Shown: positions 55,301-62,137 of the stretch, piece by piece
Layout of the letters: every line of letters starts with the position of its first letter
Position numbering within the stretch: position 1 is the stretch's first letter
Source: Ilex aquifolium
Lineage: Eukaryota; Streptophyta; Magnoliopsida; Aquifoliales; Aquifoliaceae
Direction of reading: 5' to 3'
DNA length: 64,000 nucleotides
NCBI GenBank assembly: GCA_951799425.1
Contig: OX637406.1
Span: 28,390,390 to 28,454,389, forward strand
The notes under the pieces: model-generated
What the model was told of the DNA's origin: nothing
What the model saw: only the letters and a program-made list of their open reading frames with translations
Databases searched by the model: none
Made by a program: the position numbers and the translations under genes

Positions 55301-58300
55301 ATCACATGTCAAAAATACATAATCTAAGACATCAAACATAGTAAAAAATGAATTATAAGGGCGTTGCCGAAAATATTTATTATCATGATTATTCAATTTA
55401 AGCATTTAAAAAAATATCGAGGTATAATCATTACCACATTTTATAATTAAACAAGATATAAAAAGTACCGAAAAAATCATTTTGATTTTTGTATGGGAAT
55501 ATATAAGAATTTTAAGAAATTTTAGTTTATCTATTTATAGATATAATAATCATGTAATCTAATTTTATACTAATTAAATAGGGTTTTAATATACATGGTA
55601 TACTCCCAATGCCCACCGACAGATATATAAACTTATTTGTATCGACTATTTGGTCCGGTAGGGCCAATGCCCAATACTCTCATCAAGTCAAAATTCTGTG
55701 GTAGAGTTTACTATTTTAGATGCGAAGAGAGAGAGAGGGGTCCAAGAGGCAATTGCGATCACTGATCGTGAAAGCAGAGATAACCTTCGTTCTACTAGAG
55801 AAAAGGGATGATGCTGAGCCTCTCCAACTCTTCTCCTACTGCGCGACAGAAGATGAAGATGAAGATAAAGATTTATAGGTGCTTATTGCATATCCTTTCA
55901 ATTCTTCTTCTTTCGTTCTTAAAATTCCAAAAATGTGTGATTTGGGGCTAGATGATTTTTTTTGTCATTGATTTAGCATTTGAAAAGCTGATGAATGTTT
56001 GTGGTTTTTTAACTAATGGGTATCTGATTTTTATTTTGTTTCATATCAATCCCCTTTTCATTTTCTTATTTCGTTACGAATTCAACCGAACTCATGAATG
56101 TGCAAGTGCGTCTTGTCCATTTTCTTCTTCTTTTCTATTTTTTTAGGGGTTTTGCTGCCTGAATTTTTTAGATCTGTGTGCACCATATCCGTGTGACTCG
56201 GTTCAACTTGGCGAGTCTAACCGATTTAACTCCAAGTTGGCCCAATACCACCGAGTTGTAACTGAGTCAAAACCGATTTAATCGAATCTCGTTATATTGG
56301 TGTAACATGTATCGTTCTCGGATCGGCCACTATTAAGGCGGATACGACTCGGCCGAGTTAACTCAGACTCTACCGATATTTTAAACCTTGTTATGTATGG
56401 TAGTACTTATACCCTTTTTTGGGTGGGTGAATAAACAATAAAAATAAACCGCAAAACCTTAGGATCAAGTTTTCCCCGGAATGATCAGTAGTCATGTACA
56501 AAACAAAAATACCCAAAAACTTTAGGGGGAAGGGAACTAGTAAAAGGAACCGAAAAAATCTCAGAAAGACATTCGGTGACTTAAATTGAAGAACTCTTGA
56601 AGGTAGATGATTAATAAGATAAGCAGCACTAAAACTACATTTCCTCAAAAATATTGAGGACAATTCATAGTAAACATTAATAAATGAGCAACCTCAAGAA
56701 GATGGTGGTTTATTTGCTCGGCAACACCATTTTGTTTTGGAGCACTTACACCGTAGTTCAAAGTATCGGCCAAGTCCGATACGACTTGGCCACCACCGAT
56801 TCGATGTCGATACGTAATAGACAAATATCACGAGTCTCACCTGAATCGATGTTGATTCAGGAATAAATCGGTTGTATCGGTACAACTCGGATTCGGATCG
56901 GTCTGACTCAGACAAGTCAGACTAGAATTAGACTGATATGGTAAAATTTTTATCAAAATCTCCAAACTTTTTTAAAAAAATGAGATCCAATGCAAAAGGG
57001 AAAGGGAGAAGAAAATAGTGCTTTAAAAACCGGCCTGGCTCGGCGGGTTAACTCGGAGAACCGGCAAATCAGTACCTGAACTGGGCTAGTTTTAAATTAG
57101 ATCATTTGAACAATTCACTTGCCTTAAAACCATTCAAACTCGTTGCAAACTGGACGATTTGCAAAAACTGGACAGATTTATTTCTATCTCAGATTGTCTC
57201 AAACTTAATTAAACATTTAAACTGATTTTCAACCTGTCCACTCGGCTTGCCTCATCTATAGAACTTGATACATGGCTCTCAAGCCGTGGCCACCACTCAG
57301 CACAAGAGGAGATTCTCTTCTTCTTATAAGCACAAAGTCCTTGTCTTTTCTTGTGGGTTGTCAATATGGGATATTTTATGTAGTGTCTAAAATGGCTCTA
57401 GTTCTCCTTCTACTTTCTAATACCTAGTAGAATACTAATGAATGGGGGATATTTTTTGTGTTTTTGTTTTACTTACTATAACATAAAATAATTTGTAACT
57501 ACTATAATCTTTTAGTATATTTGTTATTAATAATTATTTTTTATTATTAATTATATGACTGGTTCAACCGATTGACCCACGGTTGAACTAGTGACCCATT
57601 GACCGAGTTCTTTTGTCGGGTTGGTGTCTGGGTCGGGTTTAAAAACTATGGAAGAAAAGATGAAATCTATACAAAAATATTTTGAACAACTTTGTAGAAA
57701 AATCCAAACAAAAAAGGAATGATAGAAAATCAGAGACCCAGAAGTAGAAAAGGAATGGTACCTGTGAAATCTTCTTCACAGTCACGAAACACACAGAGAA
57801 ATAAAGCAATCGATCATGCTTTCACTAGTCTTCTTTCCACATTTTCTTCTCCCCGTCTCTTTCTTTGTCTATCTTGTAGATGAAGCGTCTCTTTGACGCA
57901 ATCGCAAACACAGAGACAATCTGTGTTAAGAGTCTAGACTTTTCTTTTTTTAATTTTTGACCAGCTTGTTTTTAATTACTTTTGGGTGGGTAAAAACTTT
58001 GCAGTAAATTTATCTCATAACAATTTAATTTTCTGTGTCATAATTAGATATATTTTAGGTCAAAAAAATATAATTAGATATACTTGCATTTCTAAGTTTT
58101 TCTTTCAAACTAAATGTTAAATAGCACTAGATTTATAATTTATGGATAAATATTTTCATTTTGTATTTTTAAATATAAAAAAAATTAAACCTAAATACTA
58201 ATGATGATAAAAACTTTCAATAGCGCCCTTATATTTTATCTAACAATGTTCAATGTGTTAAATGATGTATTTTGGTCTTCTATCTAGCATTTTGAGCGTA

Positions 58301-61300
58301 TCGGCCAATACCAAGCAGCAAAAATGTGACTGATGTGTATCAGTAGCCTCTGAGTCGATTGTCGAATACCATGATGTTGAACCATGACTCACACAAGTGG
58401 TTTGATAAAGAATGCCACTCATTGAGGTCATAGCGAAATTCTTCATCAGTGTACTCAATTCTATTATCACTTCGAAGGATTTTAATTTTGACATCAAATT
58501 GGGTACCCACAATTTTATGAAAAGATCGGAAGCAAGAGAAAAATTCACATTTGGTGCATAGTATGTAAACCCAAGTAAGATGAGAATAACATCAATAAAA
58601 GTGACAAACCAACGATAACGCGAGAGAGATGCAACATGAGAAGGTCCCCACACATTAAAATAAATAATGATAAAAGGAGTAGTGTTTTTATTATTATTAG
58701 TAGTAGTAGTAGGATAAGATGAACGTTTGTGCTTGATAAATTCACAGATATCACAAACAAAAAATTGTTTACTACATTGTTTCAGCAAATGTGGGATGTT
58801 ACAAACGTCTATGCTACTGATGTAAGAGTTAGAGGGCCGAAACACCATTTGTCCGGAGAGTTTGACGGTAGACTGAGGAGAAGTTTCATCATCCAGGAGG
58901 ACAGACCACCATGTGCTCTACTATTATCTATCGTTTTTCCTGATTCCAGATCTTGAAAGATACAATGAGTACTGAAACAAATCATTGAACAATTCATGGT
59001 TGTCCCCGATTCCAGTTTGAATCTGTTCATGGTTGTTTCAAAAAAATTCTAACATGTTTGGCGCATGACTTTGACAGTGACCAATTTTGTTTACTGTGGA
59101 ATATTTTCGATGAGTTTCGAAAACTTTGAGACGTTAGATTCGATTGAATGCTTTGATAACAAGTTAGATTATGAAGAAGTTAAGGTTTAAAGAAAAAGAG
59201 ACGAAGAATGAAAGAAAAGGAGAATATTATGAGAAGAGATAGCTACATCCTAATTTATATATAATCACAAGGTACCAAAAATACCATTAAGCTAAAAACA
59301 CATCTAACATAATCTAACATAACATGGAGAAGAAAATATTTAAATTGGTAGTTGGCATGCCTAGTTTTGTTTCCAGGGGCGATATTGTTCTGAGAAGAAG
59401 GAACATTTAGGAGTTGGCACCAAATTGTTGAAGTTAAAGTTCCACTGTAAGGTAGTGATGTGAAGTTGTACATTTGGGAGTGATGTTACATGAAAATAGC
59501 TTTTCTTCCCAAGGCAATGGCCCGTACATATTATTATGATATAGCTAACTGAGAAAAGCTATAGAAGGCATCTTCTATCTGTATTATGTGCTCTTAACTT
59601 TTAGATGTACTTGGTCATTTTCTGAACTTGTGTTTAACTTTTCCAAGTTTGGCGTGCTACATGCAGATTTTGATGACCGATAAAAGCGCACTACACCTTA
59701 GAAATTCTCTTTTTTACTGAATTAAGCTGTTATGCCAAATTCCTAATCTTTGATATGCACATGTGCTCTAATTCTAGGGCATATGGCTTAAATATTTGAT
59801 GTTGGGACAGACACGGGGCCGCTTTAGAACTGGCCCAACATTTGTATTGATTACCGCATTGCAAAGTTGCCGACTAAGAGAAGCTCATGATAAAGCATGC
59901 TTCCTTGATATCATCTCTTCAAAGTAATGCTGTCTGTGATTGGTGATCAGTCCTAACCTGCCTTTTCTTTATAGGTGGTCAATGCTGCTGTTATTGTGGA
60001 TCCAGCAACCAAGCAGGTGATTGCAAGTGCGTGTGACCAAGTCTTGTCCTCGAACACTTCCGTTAATAAGACCAGTGCAGAAACAGGCTGCTTTGAACAT
60101 CCTGAGGCCACTCCTTATTGTCCAATGGCCAATGGAGTAGACAACCATGTATCTTCGCTTTCAAATTGTTCTTCTGATACTCTAGAACAGTTGTCATCCG
60201 GCGTTTCTTGTTTACACCCCCGTCGGTGGGTGGAGCAAGAATTAAGTCCAAGTTCTTGTTTTTGGCATCCTTTACGACATGCTGCTATTATAGCTATTGA
60301 AAGTTCTGCTGCCAGGGATATGCGTCTATTTCCTGCTTCAGGACACGTTGAACATAAGGTTATTCAAGCACATACGATGCAGTTTTCAAAAACAATCCCC
60401 CCTTTGAAAAGACATAGAACTCGTCTTACCAATGTAAGCTACCTGGTTTCCTCATATATTGTACAAGCTTTCAATATCGAGCTTAATTTTTGAAAACCAT
60501 ACAGTGGGTGTGGGCCGTGTGGCAGGTAAAATACGAAACAAATTTTGGAGTATGTTCTTTATGGGAGACTACTCATATGTTTCCATAAGTGGAGCAGCTT
60601 GAGAATTTCTTAAGACTGCATCATCATATGCATGATGAGTTAGTGACCTAAATCGTGATTTCTGGTCTAATTTTTTGGTTCCTGTTAGAACCTTCTGGTG
60701 GGACAATATTGCTATTGAGTGGTTAGTTATTATCATTCTTATGTGTGCGCGTGTGTGTAGGACTGTAGGTGTATACGAAATATTTCCTTTCTAGAATAGT
60801 CAGATGTAATGCTTGAAGTTTCTTGTGGATGCTATCATCACTGCTGCACATGCTGTTTCAGGTTGAGGATGATAAATTTCTGGATTTTCACAGTAATGGT
60901 TTTCATTCTGAGTCGGTCAGACCTTATTTATGTACTGGTGACGACATCTACCTTGTTTGGGAGCCTTGCACAATGTGAGTTCATTAACCTGGATTTTCAT
61001 TGTACACCTGTGATTTTAGTTATTTATTTCTCACTAGATCATCTTTTATAACTTGCAATTAATACATAATTTAGGTTTTTTTTTTTTTCAATTTCTTAAG
61101 TTCTATTTAGTTAGAAAACGATAAAGGGAGTGTAATTTTGGATTGAGGACTTCATTAAAGTAGGACTTGCCTTTGCCTGTGGGCTGGTTGGGTACTCTCA
61201 CAAGTCACTTACACAATTTGAGTCGTGTGGAAGTAATTATTTTGCTGTGGTAAGTGAAATGTCAAAGTTGAAGTTGAATATTCGAGAGAGTGAATAACAG

Positions 61301-62137
61301 TGGGCTTGCTGTCTAGTTCTACTCTCAGTAACATGTTTACATTGCAATGTCCACGAACTTGAAATAGCTGTTGCAGTTCCTCCTGGGGGTAATTGAATCT
61401 TTTTCTATGTCTCAGGATTCATGTCTGCAAACATTTTTCTGCATAATCCTGTGGATTTGCTTCCCATCACCCCTTTTCCTTCCCTCTTTAGATTATTTAG
61501 TGAGTGTGGAACCGCTATTGGGCAGTTCTGGCAATTGAGGAATCATTTATACTTAGCATGCTTGTCATCAAGAGTTTTTTTTATTGGCTTCTTCTAGCAT
61601 TTTTGGTCAACACAATCTTATACGGGTGTTGCTAAACTAGCTATTATTTTTGGGCAGTTAATATATTTACTTCGAAAAATACTGTTGGTGAGTTTAAGCT
61701 GTAAAACCGATAATTGTATGTGTTTCCTTTGTCCCCAAGAAGGATATAGGAACAGGTTTTATCGCTCTATAGATAATTTCCTGTAAATTTACATGTAATA
61801 ACAGTTTTGAGGAGGCTTTGAATCAAAGAATAATTTGTGGCACTCAAAATATGCTCTCTCTCACACAGATCTGAATCTTGACTAATATCCAATTTTTTAT
61901 CTCCGATGTCATGCTTTTATTTCTGGATATAGGTGTGCTATGGCACTTGTTCATCAAAGAATCAATCGAATATTTTATGCTTTCCCAAATTCCACTGCTG
62001 GTGCCCTGGGAAGTGTTCACAGGTTACAAGGAGAGAAAAACTTAAATCACCACTACGCTGTTTTCAGGGTGCTCTTGCCTGAAGAAATCCTTGATGGAGG
62101 CGAAGGTATGTGTGCAGCAACTGCTGAGAATGATTGA
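27537..62137 (+). CDS. TAD3: tRNA-specific adenosine deaminase subunit TAD3 (ADAT3-like)
   Basis: Coding exons: 27537-27670, 27850-27923, 37443-37564, 40564-40646, 42748-42847, 59975-60433, 60862-60974 and 61933-62137. They total 1290 nt (429 residues plus TGA). All seven introns are GT-AG and all phases agree, which strongly supports the model. TAD3 pairs with TAD2 to convert A34 to inosine in tRNA anticodons, mainly in the nucleus. Seen: an N-terminal region with WKIVHIPDKPPISP and RHVKRVRKQ; a deaminase-fold region from about residue 172 (VVNAAVIVDP); WHPLRHAAIIAIE with zinc ligand His273; and PCTMC with Cys360 and Cys363. The catalytic Glu of active deaminases (HAE) is Ala275 here, normal for the TAD3 subunit. 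A long insert separates the two zinc motifs. Asp351 stands where I remember Tyr in relatives (CTGYDIYL). The 3' end might be spliced differently after GEG near residue 420. ATG 27537 is the first in-frame start that matches relatives. Confidence 0.93.
28890..29760 (-). pseudogene. L1-type LINE remnant (ORF2 C-terminus)
   Basis: On the minus strand the right part (about 29510-29750) reads LNDSETHELCHLFSLLNEV, then SWSIDSS. This is the linker before the reverse-transcriptase zinc-binding domain of plant L1 LINEs. Next comes KVQMYAWIIAHSRINTRDLL (about 29440-29510), the zf-RVT start, followed by a decayed zinc-binding region in which CVMC and DHLFLHC-like positions are only partly kept. Then comes WLERNAGDFDN (about 29170-29210), the conserved tail. 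The left end runs into T-rich DNA at about 28880, as expected for a poly(A) tail in this orientation. The copy is 5'-truncated, lacks endonuclease and polymerase domains, and has several stops and shifts. It is old and inactive. Confidence 0.7.
30620..31237. mobile_element. Small TIR transposon with TATCG-rich ends
   Basis: Flanked by GTGGTGAC on both sides (30612-30619 and 31238-31245), an 8-bp target duplication. Both ends are dense in short palindromic words such as TATCGTA/TACGATA. The centre has a (TA)n run of about 64 bp (31063-31126). Nothing is coded. The 8-bp duplication suggests hAT-type mobilisation. The flanking sequence is G/T-rich, so chance agreement is possible but unlikely at this length. 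Confidence 0.6.
31238..32889. other. Unassigned part of TAD3 intron 2
   Basis: GA repeat at 31329-31361, a G-rich stretch to about 31510, a possible MITE-like end near 31920 (GGGTAAAATGGATTTTACC) with an A tract at 31942-31958, then AT-rich DNA. No gene is supported. Confidence 0.4.
32890..35034 (-). mobile_element. Ty1/copia fossil, 5' half
   Basis: In reverse orientation from the right: an LTR (34823-35034), a primer-site variant next to it (TGCTATCAGAGC on the minus strand), a UBN2-type gag region (about 34180-34700), a CCHC knuckle (CQICGKPNHTASNC) after an RG-rich linker, a protease motif (WYADSGASHHIT), the pre-integrase region (VWHNRLGHPNKTAL) and the start of the integrase core (LVHSDIWGPAP). 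Reverse transcriptase, RNase H and the 3' LTR are not present. The family looks Tork/TAR-like, which is tentative. Broken, with a handful of breaks. Age cannot be dated from a single LTR. Confidence 0.8.
34823..35034 (-). repeat. LTR of Copia fossil in intron 2
   Basis: About 212 bp, opening TGTTAGAATATTCTCAACAT and ending in CA on the minus strand, next to the primer-site variant. A (TA)n run lies inside (34897-34911). Confidence 0.7.
38285..39680. repeat. Unclassified repeat-like block, possibly LTR-derived
   Basis: It begins near ACCTAGAAGTGGGTGAATAG, a phrase I associate with plant LTR retrotransposon ends, and includes GGGAACTACCCGGGG and a GC-richer stretch at 39130-39230 unlike the AT-rich intron around it. 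No coding domain, paired LTR or target duplication was found, so family and edges stay open. Confidence 0.3.
40145..40200 (-). repeat. Possible RTE-type LINE 3' tail
   Basis: The minus strand reads GCCCCAAATAGTTGAGACAA followed by a 'GACTTTGTTGGG' run. This resembles the 'CCCATATAGTTGGGAtaAGGCTTtGTTG' 3' end of plant RTE LINEs. It is short and without coding sequence. Confidence 0.35.
40647..42747 (+). other. TAD3 intron 4 (2.1 kb)
   Basis: Donor GTGAGTTGAA, acceptor TTCACAG. Apart from an RTE-type LINE relic (41640-41925) it is AT-rich sequence without recognisable features. Confidence 0.8.
41640..41925 (+). pseudogene. RTE-type LINE relic, 3' end
   Basis: The + strand reads MLRWMRGKT, then RQ, HTN and ERID separated by stops. 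This is the decayed form of the RTE-LINE tail motif 'MLRWMcGkTrkDrIRNE'. About 200 bp on, CCCAACCTTAAATAATTGGG with a following 'ATGAGACTGGGTTG' resembles the RTE 3' untranslated end. The copy is heavily mutated and 5'-truncated. Confidence 0.55.
43110..43572. mobile_element. MULE-type MITE, copy 2
   Basis: A 463-bp insertion flanked by GTGCATGAC on both sides (43101-43109 and 43573-43581), a 9-bp target duplication. It is about 90% alike to the copy at 17067-17522 over its length. Short tandem ACGGGT units at about 43146-43165 make it slightly longer. Confidence 0.85.
44291..44460 (-). repeat. 3' LTR of young Copia element
   Basis: 170 bp, apparently identical to the LTR at 49614-49783, and next to the purine tract. 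Confidence 0.95.
44468..48658 (-). CDS. Copia gag-pol polyprotein (1396 residues)
   Basis: One frame from ATG at 48658. Domains in order: gag (about 30-210, LNGTNYTLWSRSAQVFLRGK, UBN2 type); a Gly/Arg-rich linker; a CCHC knuckle near 265-280 (CTHCGRGGHTVDFC); protease near 365 (WIIDSGASDHMTG); pre-integrase zinc region near 490-530 (WHCRLGYPSLQNL, CEAC); integrase core near 545-700 (HSDVWGP, RSDNAREYE, QNGVAERKN); reverse transcriptase near 920-1160 (FQLDVKNAFLHGDL, LYGLKQSPRAWF, VVYVDDIVITGND); and RNase H near 1255-1370 (FSDADWAGSPSDRRSTTGY, SSAEAEYRAMA, LFCDNQAA, HIEVDCHFIRD). Length and order are those of a complete Copia polyprotein, which the element protease cuts. This is an element gene, not a TAD3 exon. 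Confidence 0.95.
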   Translation of the reverse strand: MDPKQDSGSLTPFVPPTSTPTIINGPLTSVTLNGTNYTLWSRSAQVFLRGKGFKKYLVDPKPKEDTPGYDQWEQEDAQIISLLLNSIEPSICSTLLYLDTAKEVWDHLATMYSGTGNFTRAYEVCQEYFRLEQNTLSVEDYYSQIRGVCEEMKTYHPFTTDAAVWKKQHEDMSVVRFLVGLKPEYEAIRSQILGGSGLPSLLEVFSRVQRATLSASGNHHGTPTDRSALVVPSSHSDGHRGGRGGRGSRGRTGGRTGGRGGRSGPRSCTHCGRGGHTVDFCWDLHGKPSGAAHQASYQDDTSVVASIARSAPPDTGSVTITLGREEYAQFLSQQQAVPSPSTATFAQSGIAPTCLLSSTRSPWIIDSGASDHMTGASDVFSTYQSATSTRSVTLANGTCSKVSGSGTTHLSTDMSLSSVLFVPQFPFSLLSISKITRSLNCSVTFYPSYCVFQDLKTKRKIGTGHEAGGLYYFNFDSPTRALQTSLSPFQWHCRLGYPSLQNLKRQVPGLRCVSSLSCEACQLSKHHRVSFQSRVNNRVSSPFELVHSDVWGPIKNISSNKYPYFVSFVNDYSRVTWLFLMKARSELFSIFETFRKEIKTQYGCRIRILRSDNAREYESDPFSAYLSKAGIIHHTSCAYTSPQNGVAERKNRHLLEVTRALLFQMNIPRYFWSDAVLTACHLINRMPSSVLNGQSPYSVLFPNKPLFSLPPKVFGCVCYVHNLGPGFDKLDPRATKCVFLGYSRTQKGYRCYSPSLRRYFTSADVTFEESVPYFSAPSQPLDLDFGSSPVPPCTSDIPLPTVLPSTLPLRVYSRRPRPSTEVPVPSSLPSADPGPSGNLDSLPIALRKGTRSCVTNHPIAHFVSYDALSPVFSCFTSQLSTISIPKRLQDALSDPGWRTAMEDEMDALHHNGTWDLVPLPPGKRTVGCRWVYTVKFHPDGSVERLKARLVAKGFTQTYGVDYEETFSPVAKISSVRILISLAANLDWPLFQLDVKNAFLHGDLVEEVYMEQPPGFTAQGEYRKNVCRLKKSLYGLKQSPRAWFGKFSDAVLEFGLLRCQTNHSVFHRQTDAGYVLLVVYVDDIVITGNDSERIAKLKVFLQDRFHTKDLGKLRYFLGIEVARSKQGICLSQRKYVLDMLEEAGLLGGRPIDVPMDPNQKLLMDDGALFENPGRYRRLVGKLNYLTITRPDISYAVSIVSQFMGCPRVPHWEAVTRILRYLKRAPGLGLLYRANGHLRVEGFSDADWAGSPSDRRSTTGYCTFLGGNVVSWKSKKQTVVARSSAEAEYRAMAHTTSELTWLLHFLQEIGFPVQLPLQLFCDNQAAIHIAANPVFHERTKHIEVDCHFIRDKIIAGEITTPFVKSEDQLADMFTKALSRTCLTGICSKLGLYDIYSPA
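48661..49601 (-). other. Copia leader with two repeat blocks
   Basis: This 0.94-kb leader between primer site and gag holds two compositionally distinct blocks. At 48690-49050 about twelve copies of CTGAACCGG recur every 20-40 bp (often GGACCGCTGAACCGG). At 49150-49560 the sequence is built from CACCAC/CACAACAG words. An open frame of 79 codons (48665-48904, minus) ends just upstream of gag and reads the first block as PVQ-containing repeats. Whether it is translated is unknown. Confidence 0.7.
49614..49783 (-). repeat. 5' LTR of young Copia element
   Basis: 170 bp, adjoining the primer site at 49602-49613. It is followed on the outer side by the target duplication GAGCC. Confidence 0.95.
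49784..51460. other. Unassigned part of TAD3 intron 5
   Basis: CA/TG-rich microsatellites at 50462-50492 and around 50780-50850, and an A/G tract near 50520-50545. No gene or named transposon was recognised. Confidence 0.5.
51572..51926. mobile_element. MITE with GGGTAAATTACAC ends
   Basis: 355 bp. Left end GGGTAAATTACACTTTGACC, right end the reverse complement of GGGCAAATTACACTTGGACC, both followed inward by 'CCCTCAACTATG'. About 30 terminal bases match with two changes. Flanks TCCAAATTT and TCCAATTT look like an 8-9 bp target duplication with one indel; the uninserted LTR at 59162 has CATCCTAATTTATA here. Confidence 0.85.
51959..52676. mobile_element. Non-autonomous hAT element
   Basis: 718 bp, flanked by CTAGAAAT on both sides (51951-51958 and 52677-52684), an exact 8-bp target duplication. 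The ends are TAGGGCTGTCAAA and the reverse complement of TAGGGGTGTCAAA, typical of hAT. The subterminal regions are dense in CGACACGA/AAACGGGT motifs of the kind hAT transposases bind. No transposase is coded. Confidence 0.9.
54440..54998. mobile_element. TIR-like insertion with GTGTCGGATACG ends
   Basis: The left end holds GTGTCGGATACGTGTCCGAC. The right end read in reverse holds GGGGTGTCGTATCCGATACG. Between them lies very AT-rich DNA with no coding. The insert interrupts the pol remnant of the old Copia fossil. Exact edges and target duplication are unclear. Confidence 0.5.
55140..56390 (+). mobile_element. Non-autonomous TIR element, copy A
   Basis: About 1.25 kb interrupting the end of the Copia integrase remnant. 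Its left end (GCTCAAAGTCGCGGTATTGG) and right end, reversed (GGTTTAAAATATCGGTAG), resemble each other and the ends of copy B (56752-58386). About 250 bp from the left end align with copy B in reverse orientation, including TACTGATACACAT and GCCGATA followed by a shared 'AAAATG-TAGATAG-AAG' run. The interior has a GA/CT-rich stretch near 55720-55870 resembling a 5' leader. No transposase. No clear target duplication. Confidence 0.55.
56752..58386 (-). mobile_element. Non-autonomous TIR element, copy B
   Basis: About 1.64 kb inside the integrase remnant. Flanks ACTTACAC (56744-56751) and ACTCACAC (58387-58394) form an 8-bp target duplication with one change. Ends are CGTAGTTCAAAG and the reverse complement of CATGGTTCAACA. 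It is inverted relative to copy A and has itself been entered by the element at 57018-57650. No coding sequence. Confidence 0.65.
57018..57650. mobile_element. MULE-type MITE nested in copy B
   Basis: 633 bp. Ends are GTGCTTTAAAAACCGGCC and the reverse complement of CATAGTTTTTAAACCCGACC. Flanks GAAGAAAATA (57008-57017) and GAAGAAAAGA (57651-57660) form a 10-bp target duplication with one change. Non-coding. A related left end may exist near 6290. Confidence 0.7.
59162..59319 (-). repeat. 5' LTR of old Copia fossil
   Basis: About 158 bp. It aligns with the 3' LTR at 51461-52710 once that LTR's inserts are left out. On the minus strand it is followed by TGTTATCAAAGC, a weak match to the initiator-tRNA-Met primer site. 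Confidence 0.75.
60434..61932 (+). other. TAD3 introns 6 and 7 around exon 7
   Basis: Introns 60434-60861 (GTAAGCTACC to TTTCAG) and 60975-61932 (GTGAGTTCAT to ATATAG) are of ordinary plant size and hold no recognised transposon. Thus the expansion of the gene is confined to its first five introns. Confidence 0.85.

Larger units (their letters stand above)
51461..59319 (-). mobile_element. Old Ty1/copia fossil with nested insertions
   Basis: In reverse orientation: a 5' LTR (about 59162-59319) with a primer-site-like stretch beside it, pre-integrase and integrase parts (about 58390-59030 and 56390-56745), reverse transcriptase (about 53100-54400), RNase H (52876-53064, SSVEAKYRA and LYCDNEATINIA) and a 3' LTR (about 51461-52710) next to a purine tract (AACTTGAGGGAAAG). 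The two LTRs are clearly diverged and the coding parts are broken many times (more than a dozen breaks), so the insertion is old. At least six DNA transposons lie inside: 51572-51926, 51959-52676, 54440-54998, 55140-56390, 56752-58386, and 57018-57650 inside the last. No target duplication survives. Confidence 0.8.
42848..59974 (+). other. TAD3 intron 5 (17.1 kb)
   Basis: Donor GTAAACATC, acceptor TTTATAG, phase 0. It holds a MULE-type MITE, a whole young Copia element and an old Copia fossil riddled with at least six DNA transposons. Near 42950, TTCCACATCGGAAGG recalls the end of short TRIM/LTR elements, but no pair was found. Left-over unique DNA amounts to only a few kilobases. Confidence 0.85.
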
